This document shows positions 12,088 through 24,231 of a stretch of DNA of 64,000 nucleotides, one piece after another (positions within the stretch are counted from its first letter, which is position 1; each line of letters opens with the position of its first letter). Source of the DNA: Glycine soja (Eukaryota > Streptophyta > Magnoliopsida > Fabales > Fabaceae); NCBI RefSeq assembly GCF_004193775.1, contig NC_041021.1:34111718-34175717 (forward strand), given 5' to 3'. A program made the position numbers and the translations under genes. The notes under the pieces are model-generated. The model saw only the letters and a program-made list of their open reading frames with translations, had not been told where the DNA came from and did not search any database.

Positions 12088-13317
12088 AAAAGGAAGAAAT
12101 TCTTGCATGATGCTCAATTTTATGTTTGGGGTGACCCATATTTGTTTAAAATTGGTGCTGACAACCTTCTACGAAGGTGTGTAACAAAGGAAGAAGCAAG
12201 GAGCATATTGTGGCATTGCCATAATTCACCACGCGGAGATCATTACAATGGAGACAAAGCAGCAACCAAAGTCCTACAATCAGGATTCTTTTGGCCAACA
12301 CTTTTCAAAGACGCTCATGAACATGCCACTCAATGTGATCAATGTCAACGAATGGGAGGAATCTCTAGAAGACATGAAATGCCCTTGTAGAATATAATGG
12401 AGGTGGAAGTCTTTGACCGCTGGGGAATTGACTTTGTAGGTCCTCTTCCTCCATCTTTTGGCAATGAATATATCCTTATGGCTTTGGATTACATCTGCAA
12501 ATGGGTTGAAGCAGTGGTTGCCCCAAAGAATGATGCCAAAATTGTAGTGAAGTTCTTGAAGAAAAATATTTTTGCTCGCTTTGGGGTGCCTAGGGTCCTA
12601 ATCAATGATACGGGCTCTAACTTTTGCAACAGCCAACTACAAAAGGTGCTAGGCCATTATCATGTCACACACAAAGTAGCCTCACCATATCACCCACAAA
12701 CAAATGGTCAAGCTGAAGTTTCCAACAGGGAACTTAAGAAGATCTTGGAGAAAATTGTGGCTTCAACTCGGATGGATTGGTCAAGCAAGTTGGATGATGC
12801 ACTATAGGCTTATAGGACTACCTTCAAGACCCCTAAAGGCCTGTCTTCGTTCCAAATGGTTTATGGTAAAGCTTGCCACTTACTGGTAGAAATGAAACAT
12901 AAGGCATACTGGGCTTTGAAATTCTTGAATTTTGATGAGGCTCTATCAGGGGAAAAGAGGAAGTCGCAACTCTTGGAGCTGGAAGAGATGAGATTGAATG
13001 CTTATGAGTCTTCAAGACTGTACAAAGAAAAAGTGAAGGCTTATCACAACAAGAAGCTACTAAAGAAGGACTTTAGGCCAGGCCAACAAGTTCTGCTATT
13101 TAACTCAAGATTAAAGTTGTTTCCAGGTAAGTTAAAGTCTAAATGGTATGGACCATTCACCATCAAGGAAGTCAAGCGATATGGAGCAGTGGAATTATTT
13201 GACCCTCAATCAGAAACTTCGGATAGAACATGGATAGTAAATGGTCAGAGATTGAAGCTATACCATGATGGGAACATTGAGAGACTGACCACCATTCTAC
13301 AATTACAAGACCCTTAG
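12088..13317 (+). pseudogene. Athila-1 integrase
   Basis: The zinc-binding N-terminus is visible (HCHN...H, then CDQC; about 12212-12345). A stop at 12388-12390 precedes the core. The core has FDRWGIDFVGPLPPSFG, VPRVLINDTGSNF and GQAEVSNRELKKILEK, which supply the D, D and E of the catalytic triad. A second stop at 12805-12807 lies where relatives have Trp (AL-W-AYRT). The C-terminal part (12856-13317) includes YGKACHL, HKAYWALKFLNFD and KLKSKWYGPFTIKEV, and ends with a stop at 13315-13317. Confidence 0.9.
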
Positions 13318-13549
13318 AGGTAAAAATGCGTCAAGCTAGTGAAGTTAAAGAAGCACTTACTGGGAGGCAACCCAGCTTTTTCTTTAAGTTCTCAATCATT
13401 ATTTTTTGTTCATCATTGCATATAGTTAGTTTTCAACTTATTTGAGATTGTTAGAGTCATAATTAGCATGTTCTAGTATGATAGAGCGGTTGACAAAAAC
13501 TTCTCTGAAGCAATGAATGAGGAAAGAACTTAGAAAATTTTTTAGTCAT

Positions 13550-14871
13550 CCACTCTCTCAGCGCCCCCTATGCGCTAAGCGAGCCATACCTTATGCACTG
13601 AGCGAGTACCATCTCGCACTAAGCGCACCAACCCCCACCCATTGGCTGAAGGGGTCTCGCCAAGCAAGACAATGGCGCTAAGCCCAAAAACCTCTCTAGA
13701 TTGCATTTAATGGAATTGGGCTAAGTGAGCCATCTCGCTGAGCGCAACATAGTCTCTCGCTAAGCGCGTCTGTGCGCTAAGCACAAAAAGCTCTCTGCCT
13801 AGACCCCCATGTCAATTAGGCTAAACGGGTCATACCTGCTAAGCCCAAAACTCTCTTTGGAATGGCATTGCACTAAGCAAGACCATCACGCTAAGCGTGA
13901 CCCCACTACTGCATCTTGAGGCATTTAATCCGCTAAGCCGGTCATGTCCCACTTAGTGGAAGTTGCAAACCAATCAGAGCTGCATAACTCGTTAAGCACA
14001 CACCCGTGCGCTGAGCCCAAAACCTTCTCAGGTTTTCTAATTTCCTAATTGGGCTAACCGAGTTGGTCTCGCTAAGCGCATGAGTTTAAATCTTGAAAAA
14101 TTCAAATGTCACCGAGTGCTCGCTTAGCGAGTCACTCGCGCTTAGCGAGCAGATCAAAACTGCCAAAAATAAAAAGTAACTGCCTTAGGCAGTTACCATT
14201 TGTACAAAAACATAACTTCCTACTCCCATCATTGGTAGTCATTTGCATTCTGCACTGTGCTTCCATTTGTCTGCTTCTTGCCTTCAATTCTCTCATTTCT
14301 CTGCAATCCAAGTAAGTTCTCTACTCCATTGTCATTTTAATTTTCTGAACCCTAGGATAGATGACATATTACTATGTTGTGATTCTCTGTGAATTGATAT
14401 TGTTTATGCTTCGTAATTAGTTGTTTAGATTGTATGTTTTTAGGGCTTTAGTTTAGCATATAATTTAGGTTCATTTGAAGGGTTTTACTTAGATTTCCTA
14501 TGCCTGAAAGTGGCTAGGGAGTTGAGGCTTCGAAACCCCAATTTTTTTCTGGAAAATTCAATGTACTCGCTAAGCGATATCATCCGTTTTGGATGAATTT
14601 CTGGGTTTTCAGATGAACACGCTAAGCGGGCCCTGACCCATTAAGCGAGTTCATTATTTCTGTTTAAATTTATGCATATATGTATGAACTCACTAAGCCA
14701 CTACACTACGGCTTAGTGAGCATTTAAATTTCAAGTTTTTAATTTCTGAGTTCATATGAACTCGCTAAGCCGGTATACCATGCTTAGCGAGTCAATTTAG
14801 TTAGATCTGAGTCATAGAGACTGTTGGTATTCTGGTTACGGCTAAGTGAGCCACACTCGCTAAGCCACCAT
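13550..14871 (+). repeat. GCTAAGCG/CGCTTAGC word array (Athila-1 spacer)
   Basis: Between integrase and the 3' ORF lie many copies of an 8-10-base word, GCTAAGCG or its complement, often extended to CTCGCTAAGCG or GCTTAGCGAG. They are spaced irregularly by about 15-50 bases in otherwise non-repeated sequence. Many read as pairs of opposite sense. The array continues at 16014-16440 after the solo LTR. I see no ORF with family resemblance here. Confidence 0.9.
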
Positions 14872-15423
14872 TGTTGCACCAACGGCCTCAATAACTTAAG
14901 AGGGATAGGCTTAGAATGCAAAAGAAGCAGCAATCAATTTAATAATGTTCTTTAAACATGCAAGACAAAATTGATTGCAACAAAATAAATGAGATAAGGG
15001 AAGAAAGAATGCAAACAAAATTTTTATACTGGTTCAGCAAAGTCCGTGCCTACGTCTAGTACTCAAGCAACCCACTTGAGATTTTCCACTCCCTTTGTAA
15101 AAATCCGTTTACAAAGTCTAAACCACACAGGGACAACCCATCCCTTGTGTTCAGGAATCCTTACAACTTAAGAGACCGTTAGTCCCTTAATCAATCTCTT
15201 TGAATGAGAAGAAAGAAAGAAGAATTCTCTCTTGAAGAGAACGATATTACAATTGAAGTCCATGGAGAAACTCTTAATGGATTTGCAAGTGCTTGCCCAA
15301 GAGTTTCTTTTGAGAGAGCATTTGGCAATGAAGTTCTCTTGGAATCTCTCTCATTTCCTTTTGAGAGGATAAGACATTTTGAACAAGCAAAACTCTCTAC
15401 CAATTTCGTTCCTAAGTCACTAA

Positions 15424-15429
15424 TTTATA
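15424..15429 (-). promoter_or_regulatory. Putative TATA box of the solo LTR
   Basis: TATAAA on the minus strand. The nearest palindrome centre (15506) lies 77 bp upstream in LTR sense. The equivalent distance in the Copia LTR at 52713 is 81 bp, which supports both as the same promoter layout. Confidence 0.6.
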
Positions 15430-15499
15430 GGCCTTTGATAGCCTTTCAAAATTCAAATGAAAAGCTGACTGTTGGGAATATTTTTCGAAAATCCTCACT

Positions 15500-15717
15500 G
15501 GTAATCAATTACAGCATTCTGGTAATCGATTACACGGTTATAATTTGAAGGGTCATGACTTTTGAATTTTAATTTTAGGAGTTTCGTTGCTGGTAACCGA
15601 TTACAGACATATGGTAATCGATTACATGTTCAAAATTCAAATTCAAAACCCTTTTCAACAACAATTTCTCAAACTTCCCTTCTGATAATCGATTACACTT
15701 CCTGGTAATCGATTACC
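15500..15717 (-). promoter_or_regulatory. Three paired GTAATCGATTAC palindromes
   Basis: Palindrome centres (C of the central CG) lie at 15506/15527, 15598/15619 and 15690/15710. Within-pair spacing is 21, 21 and 20 bp, and pair-to-pair spacing is 92 and 92 bp. Some sites carry single changes (TAATCAATTA, TAACCGATTA) yet keep the spacing. The array lies just upstream of the LTR's TATA box, as an enhancer would. Binding protein unknown. Confidence 0.9.
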
Positions 15718-16013
15718 AGAGCCTTGCATGACTTTGAAACCCTTTGTTTTGAGGCAAGGCTTGGTCTTGAAGAAATCTTGAATCAAGGCTTTGTTTGTTG
15801 AAGCAATCTTGTATTGATCTTGAAGAAAATGTAGCAGCCTAGTTTGATTATTCTTTGGCATCATCAAAAACATCATACATTCACATTCTCCCCCTTTTTG
15901 ATGATGACAATCAAGTGATTTCTTTTTGACATCATCAAGATATGCATGATTCATATTCTCCCCCTTTGTCAAGCAAATTCTTTTTGACATCATCAAAACC
16001 TGCATGATTTACA

Positions 16014-16440
16014 ACCATGCCTCTGAACTTTGAATAAGCCTGGGCTAAGCGAGTCTATCTCGCTAAGCCCAAGGCAATTTAGTTTTGCTGAATTTTGTTC
16101 ATGCGCTAAGCAAGCCATGCTCGCTAAGCGCAAATTCTTCTCTGTTTTAAAATTGGGCTTAACGAGCCTACTTGCTAAGCCATTTATGTTCCAGTAGTTA
16201 AGTTGCGCTAAGCGCCCACTGGCGCTAAGCCCATTTAGTGTGTCTTGCTAAGCACAATTAGCTCTCTGTTGGAGAATAAGGCTTAGCGAGCCATGCTCGC
16301 TTAGCCACTGTGTTGTTTCAGCTAGGTGAGGGTGTCTCACTTAGCCAGAGTCTTTATTTTTCAATAGCTGCACTAAGCACGCTAAGCGTATGCTGATATT
16401 TTCTTACAGCGCGCTAAGCGAGTCTGTCTCGCTAAGCGCC
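16014..16440 (+). repeat. GCTAAGCG word array, continued
   Basis: This resumes the array interrupted by the solo LTR. At least 12 copies of the word or close variants are visible in about 420 bases, for example near 16042, 16105, 16200, 16285 and 16410, in both orientations. It ends shortly before the 3' ORF. Confidence 0.88.
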
Positions 16441-16525
16441 GAGTCCTTTTTCCTGTTTTATTTTTCTGTTATCATTCTTCAATAAAACCTGTCTAACTTT
16501 TTCTATTGCGCTTCTTTTGATGCAG

Positions 16526-17840
16526 ATGGCCTCCAAAAAGAGAAAATCATCCATCTCCAGACCTCAAGAGCCATATGACACGACTAGATTCATTTCCGAG
16601 GTCGCCTGGGAACGGTATGAGCAAAACATGCATTCCAGAAACATCCTCCTTGAGAGGAATGTTGATTTGTATGTGACCCAGTATGATGAGTTCCGTAAGG
16701 AGCTCGAGAGGCAGAGATGGCATAAAACCTTGACCATGCAGCCTGATGGTCACATAGATGTGGCCCTAGTCAAGGAGTTTTATGCTAATTTATACAATCC
16801 AGAGGACAAGTCCCCTCGACAGTGCAGAGTGAGGGGCAAGCTTATAAAGTTTGACGCAGAGAAGTTGAATGCATTCGAGGAGATCCCCGTGTTTTTGGAG
16901 CCAGGGGTGCGCTACTCCACATACTCCAGGTTTTTCCGCACGCACCCGGATCCTCAGGAGCTCACTGCCAGACTCTGTATTCCAGGGCACGGTTTTGTTT
17001 TGAATGCTAAAGAAGTACCCTGGAAGCTCCTGAGGAAGGATCTTACTACTCTCGCCCAGACCTAGAGTATGCTTTCATACTCCAACCTTGCCCCCACCTC
17101 TCATATGTCCGATCTTAACATGGACAGGGTGAGGTTGGTTTACGAACTCGTTATGAAGATGGACATGGACATGGGCTCCATTATTTCCGGATAGATTTCC
17201 CAGGTGGCCCAGTCTAACTCCTCTTGGATAGGATTCCCTGCACTTATCACTGCCTTGTGCATTGCCAAAGGAGTTGTCCCAGATTCCCTCACTTTCAAGT
17301 CCTTGAGCCCTGCCATTAATTTGGAACATATCATAAAGAACTGCTAGAACCCGAATGATCCCACGATCACTTTTCTGGGTACTCACAAGACTCGGGCTCG
17401 GGGAGCTTCTAACGCCTCCACCTCTGCTCCAACTTCTACTTCAGCACCAGCTCCTACTCCTGCACCTCCACAAATCACAGCACCCTCCGGCCCCTCCGCT
17501 CAGAGCTCAGACGTTCTGGTGTCAATGCTGCAGAGCCTCCACCACAGCTTATGCCTGGTGATGCAAAGTATCCACGACCTAGCTCAACATCGGCCCATCC
17601 TTAGCATGGAGGACTTTATGGCCCAGGTGGCCTGGCCAGGAGTCCAACCTTCTCCTACGGGGGGAGGTGAGGCTCCTACAGCCCAAGAGCCACACCTAGA
17701 GTTGGAGGACACACCAGATGAGACACCAGAAGACATTCTTGCTGCCACGCCTTTGGAGGCCACAGAGGAAGGAGATGGTGCTACAGACACTGATTATGCT
17801 GCAAAGCAGCGCAAAGCACCTGGGACCCTTGGCCCACTCT
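16526..17840 (+). pseudogene. Athila-1 3' ORF (env position)
   Basis: The ORF starts MASKKRKSS at 16526. It continues with FISEVAWERYEQNMHSRNIL and VALVKEFYANLYNPEDKSPR, matching the ORF at 57681-56824 and the relic at 52297. A stop at 17063-17065 stands where the relative has Trp (AQVWS). Later frames continue to LSPAINLEHIIKNC-like sequence and a Pro/Thr/Ser-rich, then acidic tail to about 17840. The domain resembles one annotated in plants as a putative plant transposon protein. It occupies the place of the env-like ORF of Athila elements, but I see no clear transmembrane segment. TTTGATGCAG just before the ATG looks like a splice acceptor. Confidence 0.75.
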
Positions 17841-19262
17841 AGCACAGGACACACCACGGCCAGCCCAGGATGCTTCCTCCTCATCTCAGGATGACCAGCA
17901 CCGGCACAGGAGGATTGATGACAGGACACTTATTATATTTCTGTTATTTAGATTCAGTTTTAGTTTTAGTTTATTTACTTATTTAGCATATTTTACAGTT
18001 TTTTGAACAGTTTACAGTTCTTGAACTATGCACAGTGGTTTGGTTTTTAAAACATGTTTTGGTTTAAATTTTTTGGTGTTTGTTGATTGGTTTGAATTTG
18101 GTTGATTGTGTGAATTTAGTGAATTGCGATGATAGATCACATGCCTTGAATAAGTATGCGGTAGTTAGAAGAGAAAGAACATGAATTAGGGGCGTGAGTG
18201 AAAATGTTAGTTTGTTTGACAGGTAAATAGTGAAGGAAATCATTGGCTATATCCCGGTGAGATGTGTGAACTTAAATTGTGAGAAAATGACTAACATCAA
18301 GTATCATTTTTTGCATGAATCTCTGAATACTGAATGAATGCATGATTTGGAAATGATGAAGGCCATGATTGATTGATTTAGCCGCTTAGCCAAATAGCCT
18401 TACCCTGTTCATGAGTGATATAACCCTTGCACCAATTTTGACCTTGAATTTGATTGAATAAGCTGAACCCCAAGCCTGATTAAAATTATAATCTCCGTGA
18501 GACTCCGTCTACCCTTCCTTAGGTTGTAGGAGAGCATTGTGGTTCAAGGCAAATTTGTCCCAAATTTGAGGGAGAATGTTGGGTGTTTTTTATTGTGGTA
18601 AAGAAAGCAACAGCCATATAGACAATTGTTTAAAGAAGCAATAATCATAAACTGCTAAAATAAAAAATTAAAAAAAGAAGAAAATGAAAGTTTCAAGAAT
18701 AAGTAAAGCTTTGTGTGTGTTGTTGCTTGAGATAAGTGTCTTTTATACTTGTGGCATATCAATAGAAGCTGGGAATTAAAAGGAAAAGGTGATCCAAGGA
18801 TGAATGCTCTCCTAGAACCTAAGTATTGCATCCTAGAAAAACCATGAATTGTTTGTAGCCCAAGCTAAGAAACTCCTTCAGATTCAATTTGTGTGTTTGT
18901 GATTGTATGACATGATATGAAATGCAAAAGTTAAGACTTGTGTTGGTTGTTTATTTGAAGAATTCATTAAAACACTTGTGCTTATGAGAGAAACAGTGGC
19001 CATGAGGATTAAGCTTGATGAACCTTCCTTGATACCTGTCTTGCTTGCTAGCTTATTTCATCTGTGTTGCTTAATAAACATGTTCATGTCTTTGAAACAT
19101 TGCATATCTTTATGATGGGCTATTGGTTGAAGCATTGCTAGTTGTCTCCGTTCATGTGATTGAATCATGTGAAACAAACACAATTTTGGCTAACCACTGT
19201 GAATTTTTTCACTTGACGACAAATAAACTGTTATTTCATTGCTTGAGGACAAGCAAAACTGT
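17841..19262 (+). other. Athila-1 3' untranslated region
   Basis: No coding frame with family resemblance. The stretch is partly co-linear in reverse with 54886-56200 of Athila-3 (shared pieces include GGCAAATTTG and AGGAGAGCAT near 18525-18565), so it is a conserved non-coding part of the element. Confidence 0.7.
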
Positions 19263-19277
19263 AAATTTGGGGGAGTT
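19263..19277 (+). other. Athila-1 polypurine tract
   Basis: AAATTTGGGGGAGTT directly precedes the 3' LTR. The same sequence, complemented, lies at the equivalent place in Athila-3 (54869-54882). It primes plus-strand DNA synthesis. Confidence 0.85.
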
Positions 19278-20726
19278 TGTTAGTCTTTATTCAAGAGTTA
19301 GTTTTATGTTGAATATTTGCATGGAAATAGCGCTTTACCTCCAAATTATGGTTCTTTTTGTAGGAATTGTACATATTTTTCTGTTTAGTGTGATTTTATA
19401 GAGTAGATACTCCCATTCTATGAATTAATGTTGAATCCAACTCAGTTTCAGGCTAAAGAATAGAAGGTTTAAGTAGCTGATGATTTGCTCAGCGAGGAAG
19501 ATCTGCTCAGTGAGTGGCATCCACTAATCCAACTCAATTTCAAGCTAAAGAAGAGAAGGTTTAAGTAGCTGATGACTCGCTCAGTGAGGCAGATCCACTC
19601 AGCGAGTGGCATCTGCTAAGCGAGGCATACAACTCGCTTAGTGGGTTTGGAAACCCGAGAAGAGGATCAATCAGAGATGTTCTTGCCCAGTGCATAGACA
19701 GCCCGCCCAACAAGGTTATTGTCTCTTCTCGCGCTTAGCGCGCCCAGTCTCGCTAAGCCAAAATTCACTTACTCTTGCTTAGCGAGCCAGTCTCACTAAG
19801 CAAGCCTTTGGAAGCTGAAAGGTCCAAGAGCCTTTAAAACACTGAAGTTGGCAGAAATAAAATATAGAGAGTTGGAGAGAGCGCACAAGAGGAAGCTGAG
19901 AAGATAGAAGGAAGGTAGCTGAGAGAGCTTAGGTTAGAAGGAGTGAAGTCTAGGGTTTAGAGGTTGTAGGTGACATCCTCAAACATCCTTTGCCATTTTC
20001 TTTCACTCAAAACTATTCCTTCCTTGTATTAAGAGATTGCATTACTTGTAATCGAAGGCTAAGCCTCTCGGTTGGGGAGTTTTGCTGAAACCTTGATGTA
20101 ACAATCTTTCATTATCCATTTAAGGTTATTTTTATGTGTTCATTGCTTCTATCTATGCTTATTTTACATGCTTGTGGCTTGATCACCCATTTGTATGTAT
20201 AGTTAGGATTTTTAGCATTGGGAAATGCTTTAAAGCCTTAGAACTTGGTAAAGCAAGCTAGAAATCTGTATGTCTAGGAATGAAGTGCAGTGATCTAGTT
20301 CATATTATGTTGTAGACTTAATGCAACTCTTTTAGACTAAGTTTGTTGAGGGATCAAGGACGAAGTTTAAAGAGAGTTAGGCTCATTCACTAGAGGGTCT
20401 TGGTTTGAGTAGTTTCTCAGCTAAGAACACTAGGATAACGTTAAATAGAGAAAAATACACATTAACATCTAGTGAAATTCAGTAGAATGACCCAATGCTT
20501 TTTACTTGATAGTTTTCACTTCCAAAATTCTAGATATTTAGTTTATATTCCAATAGACTTTAGTATAGAATTCAACTTGATATTTAGTTTGATTTTAATC
20601 CATACAAATGTTTGCATACTAAATGTACAATGTTTGAGTGAAACAAATTCCCTGAGGATATGATACTCGATCTTACCGTTTTATACTACTTAAGTGAATC
20701 GGTACACTTGCCGAAGAGCACCAACA
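19278..20726 (+). mobile_element. Athila-1 3' LTR
   Basis: 1449 bp; starts TGTTAGTC and ends CACCAACA. It carries a 92-bp tandem duplication (19435-19526 and 19527-19618) that the 5' LTR lacks, which accounts for the length difference of 91 bp. GCTAAGCG words lie at about 19480-19805. Point differences from the 5' LTR look few. Confidence 0.93.
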
Positions 20727-22100
20727 CCCCTCCACCCACAATTTTCTCAAGTCTTCAATCAACAAAGTCAGATAGACATCAATATCATTTCCTGGCTGTC
20801 TTGGATCCGCTATCATCATACACAACATAATGTATTTTTGCTTCATGCACAACCAAGGAGGAAGGTTGTAAATCATCAGCAAAACAGGCCATGAACTGTG
20901 TCTAGTGCTCAAGTTACCAAATGGATTCATGGCATTTGAAGCAAGACCAAGCCGTAGGTTTCTTGGTTCTCCAAATTCAAGATACAAGTCATCAATTGTC
21001 TTCCATTATGGAGAATCAACGGGATGTCAGAGTAACCCATCATTTATTCTGCCATCTGCATGCCATCTAAGGTTTTTTGCATCGTCTGCACTAGCAAACA
21101 ATCGCTTAAACCTTGGTAAAATTGGAAGATACCAACAAACCTTTGTTGGATGCTTGTTGTTTCTAGCTACATCATTACTGCATTCGTCATCATTCACTTT
21201 GTATCGTGATACCCCACATGTCAAGCAATTACGCATTTCCGCAAACTGATTTCTGTACAAAATACAATCATTCGGGCATGCATGAATTTTCTGGTATTCC
21301 ATACCCGCAGGACATAATATCTTCTTTTCCTCATAGTGACTCTTGGGTAACTTGTTATCCTTAGGAAGCATATTCTTCAGCAACACAAGTAACTCAGTGA
21401 AACTTTTGTCACTCCACCCAAATCTGGCATTCAAGTTCACCAAAGCTAGTACTCCGGATAACCGAGTGAAGGTTGTGCACCCCAAGTATAATGGCAGCTT
21501 CGAATCTGTTTGTAATTCTTGATAATAATATGCATGAGCTTGCAAAAAACCCTCTTGGCCAAGATTGCATATCATGTCTTCCATACGGTCTCCGATTTGT
21601 ACATGTATCGCCTCAGTGTGAGGGGCTGCTGACGTGTGTAGCAATTCACCATGTCATATCCAATTTGTATAAGTCGGACTAAAGCCGTCACATATAAGAT
21701 GTGATCTAATGTCATTTAATGAATGATGCCTCCCATTGACACAGTTAACACATGGACATAAATAATTTCCACCTAACACTGGTGCATGTTTTTGTGCAAA
21801 TTGCAAGAAATCTTCAACCTCTTTCTGATACTCATTAGTTATGCGTGGTGCTTCAATCCAACTTCGATTCATGTTTTGTGTTTTGTGATATCGGCTATGT
21901 TATCCCGTATGCACGAAAATCTCACTTTTTCTCATATGAAGGTGAGGTTCTATCCCACTCAGGAACAACCTTTTTTGCTTCATTCGTATGTACAAGTTAA
22001 GAATATTATGGTGAATTTGATGAAATTTTGGCAGCATTTTGTATTGGTCTCCAAGTACACGAAATGAAAGCGGTCACATAAATTGACCACAATCAAGTAT
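20727..22100 (-). mobile_element. CACTA (En/Spm) transposon, 5' half
   Basis: The flank of Athila-1 begins with its CCCCT duplication, then minus-strand transposase coding up to 21872. Beyond the start codon the likely 5' untranslated region extends rightward; I could not recognise a CACTA terminus between 22100 and 24200, so the right boundary is approximate. Confidence 0.75.
20732..21872 (-). pseudogene. CACTA TNP2-type transposase, N-terminal part
   Basis: The minus-strand frame opens MNRSWIEAPRITNEY at 21872. It contains the transposase-associated domain with a Cys motif (CPCVNCVNGRHHSLNDIRSH, residues about 40-59). The next frame (21644-21027) has ARFGWSDKSFTELLVLLKNM, YHACPNDCILYR-like sequence and CLTCGVSRYKVNDDE, typical of TNP2. 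The frame at 20987-20673 has FGEPRNLRLGLASNAMNPFG and DPRQPGNDIDVYLTLLIEDL. Small frameshifts join the pieces (about 21650 and 21000). The protein continues at 6768 beyond Athila-1. Confidence 0.88.
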
Positions 22101-24231
22101 GCACCCGGAGAACAAAGCAATATGCAATAAATTGAAATTTCATCAAATATATCACAACATACTTAACCTATAACTATGAATGAAGTAAAAAAAAAGAGTT
22201 CCCAAACTGTCCGAATGGACAATTTAAGATTCCATAGCACGACTAATCCAAACTATCCATATTAATCATGGTATGGAATCTCAAACGGGTAACTAAGGTT
22301 CACTCAAAATGCACATATTTTTCATGGTAAATAATAGTCATATATGAACAACAAACCAAATCTAAAATAAATGTCAGATTAAGTTACATACCTAGAAAGA
22401 TTTAGTTAACAATAAGCATGACTGTGGTAATGGCAGGTTCAATTAGTATGACTTTATCTTCGGCAGACCAATAAATCGAATTGTCCAAACTCTCTTTAGT
22501 CTTCACCTACACAACTGGTAGAAAATTGACATCCTTAAACCCAATTAACCAAGCTGAAAAGCACCTTAGTTAAACCAAACAGCAGTAGAGGTGAAGCCTA
22601 AATTTAACCAATGTTAAGAATACCATAAACATAAAATATGTATATTATAGTGGGTAAACAATATTGACTAAAATTCTTGGTTTCACAATGATTTTCGTTG
22701 ACCAAGTGTCTAAAGCTTTTCCTACCATTAAACTGCAGCCAGGGCCAATATAAGAATTTCAGTGCTGCGAAGCACAAGAAATGCTACAGAAACATGAGAA
22801 ACTTAGCCATATAAGTAAAAGCTAACATTGGGGACTCAATGTTTCTTACATGGGCATCTCCTCATTACAGAATTCAACCACCAAGTTTTATGGTTTTAAT
22901 ACCTCTAGTAACAATATAAGTCAACTCCTATACTATTATAGACTAACAGGCAACATCAGGGGCATTCACAAATATTAATTTATTTAAACTTACGCTTTCA
23001 GAATTCTCATGCCCCAGCCAGTTATTCATCATAATTGATAGTCCATAAGTCATGTTAGTATTTCAATTTTCACAACTATGCTTAAAACTATAAACCAAGG
23101 TAACAAATCAACCACACAAGATTTTCATCAAACAACATAAATAGGAACTAATAAATAAATTCACAATCAGTGTGGGATGAAATTACATTTTCAATACGAC
23201 ACAAAAGCATGTACCTTGTCAAGTAGAAACAAGCTCTCACCATAATAAGCAGGGTATAGACTAAAAGGATAAACTACCTAGCTGGATGAATTTACTTTTT
23301 CTAAAAGGAACTCCTATATGCATGATTTTGTCATATGATCAAAATGAAAGTTCTTATGAGATGTATATCATGCAGGGTTTTATCACTGATCAAGAAACAA
23401 CAATGGAAGATGTTTATGGCAATGTTGAGAAAACTCATAGATTTAGCACCACCTTCAATACTATGTATATTCTAATAGCTACAGTGTTTGCTTCATTGAA
23501 GGTATTACTCTTCTCTAAAACACAGTACTAGTACAAGGGAGCTCTTTGTCAATGAATTGTAACATCCAATTTTACCGTTGGGGGAGGAAAGATAATAGCG
23601 GGAAGCTGTTTTATTGAAATTTCCTTCTATGTTCTTATATCACTCTTCTTGGTTGTTGTTGTTGTAATCTAGCATTGATATATAGGGATACCAGATAAGA
23701 AGTGCACCCTTTCTACTATTTCTTATTCTTTTATAAATTACATATTTGTTCTGATTATGTTATTGTACTTCAGGTGAGGATTCATAAGTTCCTAGAAAAG
23801 ACTAGAAGTCACCCGAGTAAACCGAGGCTGGTGATCAAGACAGTATGGATAATGATAAACAAAAATTAAGGAAGTATAAAGTTAGCAAGTATAAATTGTT
23901 CTTGTCATGTGAAAGTGTTTTGATGCTCCTTCCTTGGAGCATTGCATCTGTAACCTGCCTAAGAGAGGATCACTCACCGTGTTTGAAGCTTACCGAGTGG
24001 AATCCTTTTATTAGACTTGTAGTTTGAAGCTTCATGGAGTCCTTGGTCACAATAAATGAATAATATGCTTGTTGATTTCATTTCATCATTTTGTGTGAAA
24101 CATGAGATGCTGAGTATTGGGAAGATAATCTTCCATGTTTGCTTATAAGAATGAATCTGATTGAACTCTAACTGAATTTTTTGTCCAAAATTTGTTTATT
24201 TACATTTTTCCAATTTGCTTTTATGTTTCAG
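22101..24231. other. No recognisable gene
   Basis: AT-rich sequence without a coding frame I recognise. It probably contains the CACTA 5' flank and the upstream part (introns or lost exons) of the FYVE pseudogene. I did not find the first FYVE exon, which should encode the Cys pair before HHCRRC. Confidence 0.5.

Larger units (their letters stand above)
14872..16013 (-). mobile_element. Solo LTR (Copia-like) inside Athila-1
   Basis: 1142 bp running TGTTGC to TTTACA on the plus strand, flanked by a perfect duplication ACCAT (14867-14871 and 16014-16018). The strand comes from comparison with the Copia LTR ending at 63880: the CTTAAGAGGG block near 14900 is the reverse complement of the CCCTCTTAAG block near 63849. 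Conserved transcript-region words occur (GTCCGTGCCTACGTC near 15043). No internal region remains, so it arose by LTR-LTR recombination. Confidence 0.93.
6774..20726 (+). mobile_element. Athila-1: full-length Athila/Calypso-type Ty3/gypsy element
   Basis: A 13,953-bp element in plus orientation flanked by a perfect 5-bp duplication CCCCT (6769-6773 and 20727-20731). Both LTRs start TGTTAGTC/TGTTAGTCT and end CACCAACA. It has a tRNA-Asp primer site, gag, protease, RT, RNase H, integrase, a long spacer of GCTAAGCG words, an env-position ORF, a purine tract and the 3' LTR. That order and the Asp primer are typical of the Athila lineage (Athila4 of Arabidopsis, Calypso of soybean). All ORFs carry stops or frameshifts. 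It sits in the CACTA transposase and hosts a solo LTR at 14872-16013. Confidence 0.95.

Noticed and set aside
13550..16440. CRISPR-like array of short repeats
   Set aside because: The repeats are 8-10 bases, in both orientations and irregularly spaced, in a plant retrotransposon with no cas genes.
16547..16990. Minus-strand frames opposite the Athila-1 3' ORF
   Set aside because: They are shadows of the plus-strand ORF, which has relatives in two other elements.
23286..23531. 81-codon frame between the CACTA flank and the FYVE pseudogene
   Set aside because: No resemblance to a known protein and no supporting signals.
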